Below, piece after piece: positions 5,708 to 6,455 of a stretch of DNA of 6,455 bases (positions within the stretch are counted from its first letter, which is position 1; each line of letters starts with the position of its first letter). The stretch comes from Bacteroidota bacterium (GTDB taxonomy: Bacteria; Bacteroidota; Bacteroidia; Chitinophagales; Saprospiraceae), in contig JAGWYI010000250.1 in assembly GCA_018969455.1 (NCBI GenBank), forward strand, positions 1-6,455. The letters are read 5' to 3'. The notes under the pieces are model-generated. The model was not told the origin of the DNA and made no database searches. It saw only the letters and a list, made by a program, of their open reading frames with translations. Made by a program: the position numbers and the translations under genes.

Positions 5708-6455
5708 ATGCAGGTTCAATCCTACTTTTCTCAACTCGATAATTTCGAAGGCGAATTGGCAACCCTCAACCTGGGACCAACGCACCCCGCGACCCATGGT
5801 ATTTTCCAGAATGTGCTGAAAATGGACGGCGAACGCATCGTTTCCGCCGAACCAACCATCGGTTACATCCACCGCGCATTCGAAAAATTGGCCGAACGCC
5901 GACCATACAATCAGGTTACGCCCATTACCGACCGCCTCAATTACTGCTCCTCCCCCATCAACAACATGGGCTGGCACATGACGGTCGAAAAATTAGCCAA
6001 AATTGAGCTGCCCAAGCGCGCGCAATACATGCGCATCATCATTATGGAACTGTCGCGCATCGCCGACCACCTGGTGTGCAATTCGGTAATCGGGGTGGAT
6101 ACCGGCGCTTTAACCGGCTTTACCTACGTTTTCCAGGAACGCGAACGCATTTACGATATGTTCGAAGAAGTGTGCGGCACCCGCCTCACCACCAATATCG
6201 GACGCATCGGCGGCATGGAACGCGATTTTTCCCCGCGTTTCCACAGCCTGCTGAAAGATTTCCTGAAAACATTCCCGGCCAAATTTGCAGAATTTGGCGG
6301 ACTGCTCGAACGCAACCGGATATTTATGGACCGCTGCATTGGCGCAGGACCCATTTCAGCCGAACGCGCGCTGGCTTACGGGTTTACCGGCCCCAACCTG
6401 CGTGCTGCCGGTGTGGATTATGACGTACGCGTAATGGAGCCCTACAGCAGTTACG
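5708..6455 (+). CDS. nuoD: NADH-quinone oxidoreductase subunit D, 3' end cut by window
   Basis: NuoD (49 kDa subunit / Nqo4 homologue) forms the quinone-binding cavity of complex I with NuoB. The frame is open from ATG 5708 to the window end: 249 codons of a protein usually around 400 residues. The sequence opens with LNLGPTHPATHG (H26 and H30) and has NYCSSPINNMG around Y79. H30 and Y79 correspond to the histidine and tyrosine that contact the quinone head group in Thermus Nqo4 (equal offset of 8 from H38 and Y87). Also visible are GYIHRAFEKLAERRPY (52-67), the NSVIGVDTGALTGF segment and NIGRIGGMERDF. HRAFEK replaces the HRGxEK of many other phyla; I regard this as normal for Bacteroidota. 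The start lies 10 bases after the nuoC stop. Confidence 0.97.
   Translation, partial: MQVQSYFSQLDNFEGELATLNLGPTHPATHGIFQNVLKMDGERIVSAEPTIGYIHRAFEKLAERRPYNQVTPITDRLNYCSSPINNMGWHMTVEKLAKIELPKRAQYMRIIIMELSRIADHLVCNSVIGVDTGALTGFTYVFQERERIYDMFEEVCGTRLTTNIGRIGGMERDFSPRFHSLLKDFLKTFPAKFAEFGGLLERNRIFMDRCIGAGPISAERALAYGFTGPNLRAAGVDYDVRVMEPYSSY

Noticed and set aside
5759..5887. HRAFEK instead of HRGxEK in NuoD as a possible functional change
   Set aside because: The substitution fits what I know of Bacteroidota NuoD, and the quinone-site histidine and tyrosine are both kept.
1..6455. Mobile element, CRISPR array, tRNA/rRNA, toxin-antitoxin or defence system
   Set aside because: No terminal inverted repeats with a transposase, no regularly spaced identical repeats, no cloverleaf-like sequence and no matching protein motifs on either strand.

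Overview
The window looks like a chromosomal segment of a Bacteroidota bacterium, most plausibly of the Saprospiria/Chitinophagia side, although the class is only a guess. Three things support the phylum. The nuo genes are preceded by a TAnnTTTG-type -7 element (TACCTTTG), the promoter form peculiar to this phylum. NuoC and NuoD are separate genes, and NuoD carries the GYIHRAFEK and GVDTGALTGF wording I associate with Bacteroidota NuoD. Shine-Dalgarno sequences are largely missing before the start codons.

Layout, left to right. Bases 1-79 hold an AATC-rich, roughly 10-base-periodic stretch with no gene. A stand-alone DEDDy 3'-5' exonuclease of the 'PolB-like' family lies on the minus strand (80-838). 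A gap of about 260 bases separates it from a divergent plus-strand gene (1101-2177) for a membrane-anchored coiled-coil protein with an unnamed beta-rich C-terminal domain. That gene ends in a textbook intrinsic terminator (2204-2249). Convergent to it lies a probable two-gene minus-strand unit: a CBM9-like membrane-anchored protein (3226-3993), followed 22 bases later by folD (2331-3203).

A 192-base divergent intergenic region (3994-4185) separates this unit from the beginning of a respiratory complex I operon on the plus strand: nuoA (4186-4548), nuoB (4594-5133), nuoC (5161-5697) and nuoD (5708 to the window end, cut off). These four encode a membrane subunit at the hinge with the peripheral arm (A) and three connecting/quinone-site subunits (B with cluster N2, C, D). 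Further nuo genes would be expected to follow outside the window.

The content is mainly housekeeping. I see no mobile element, CRISPR array, RNA gene, toxin-antitoxin pair or defence island, and no convincing new multi-gene system. The points most worth a second look are the uncharacterised coiled-coil protein, a cluster of three GAATNATTC-like palindromes in the folD-side/nuo divergent region, and the CBM9-folD pairing.
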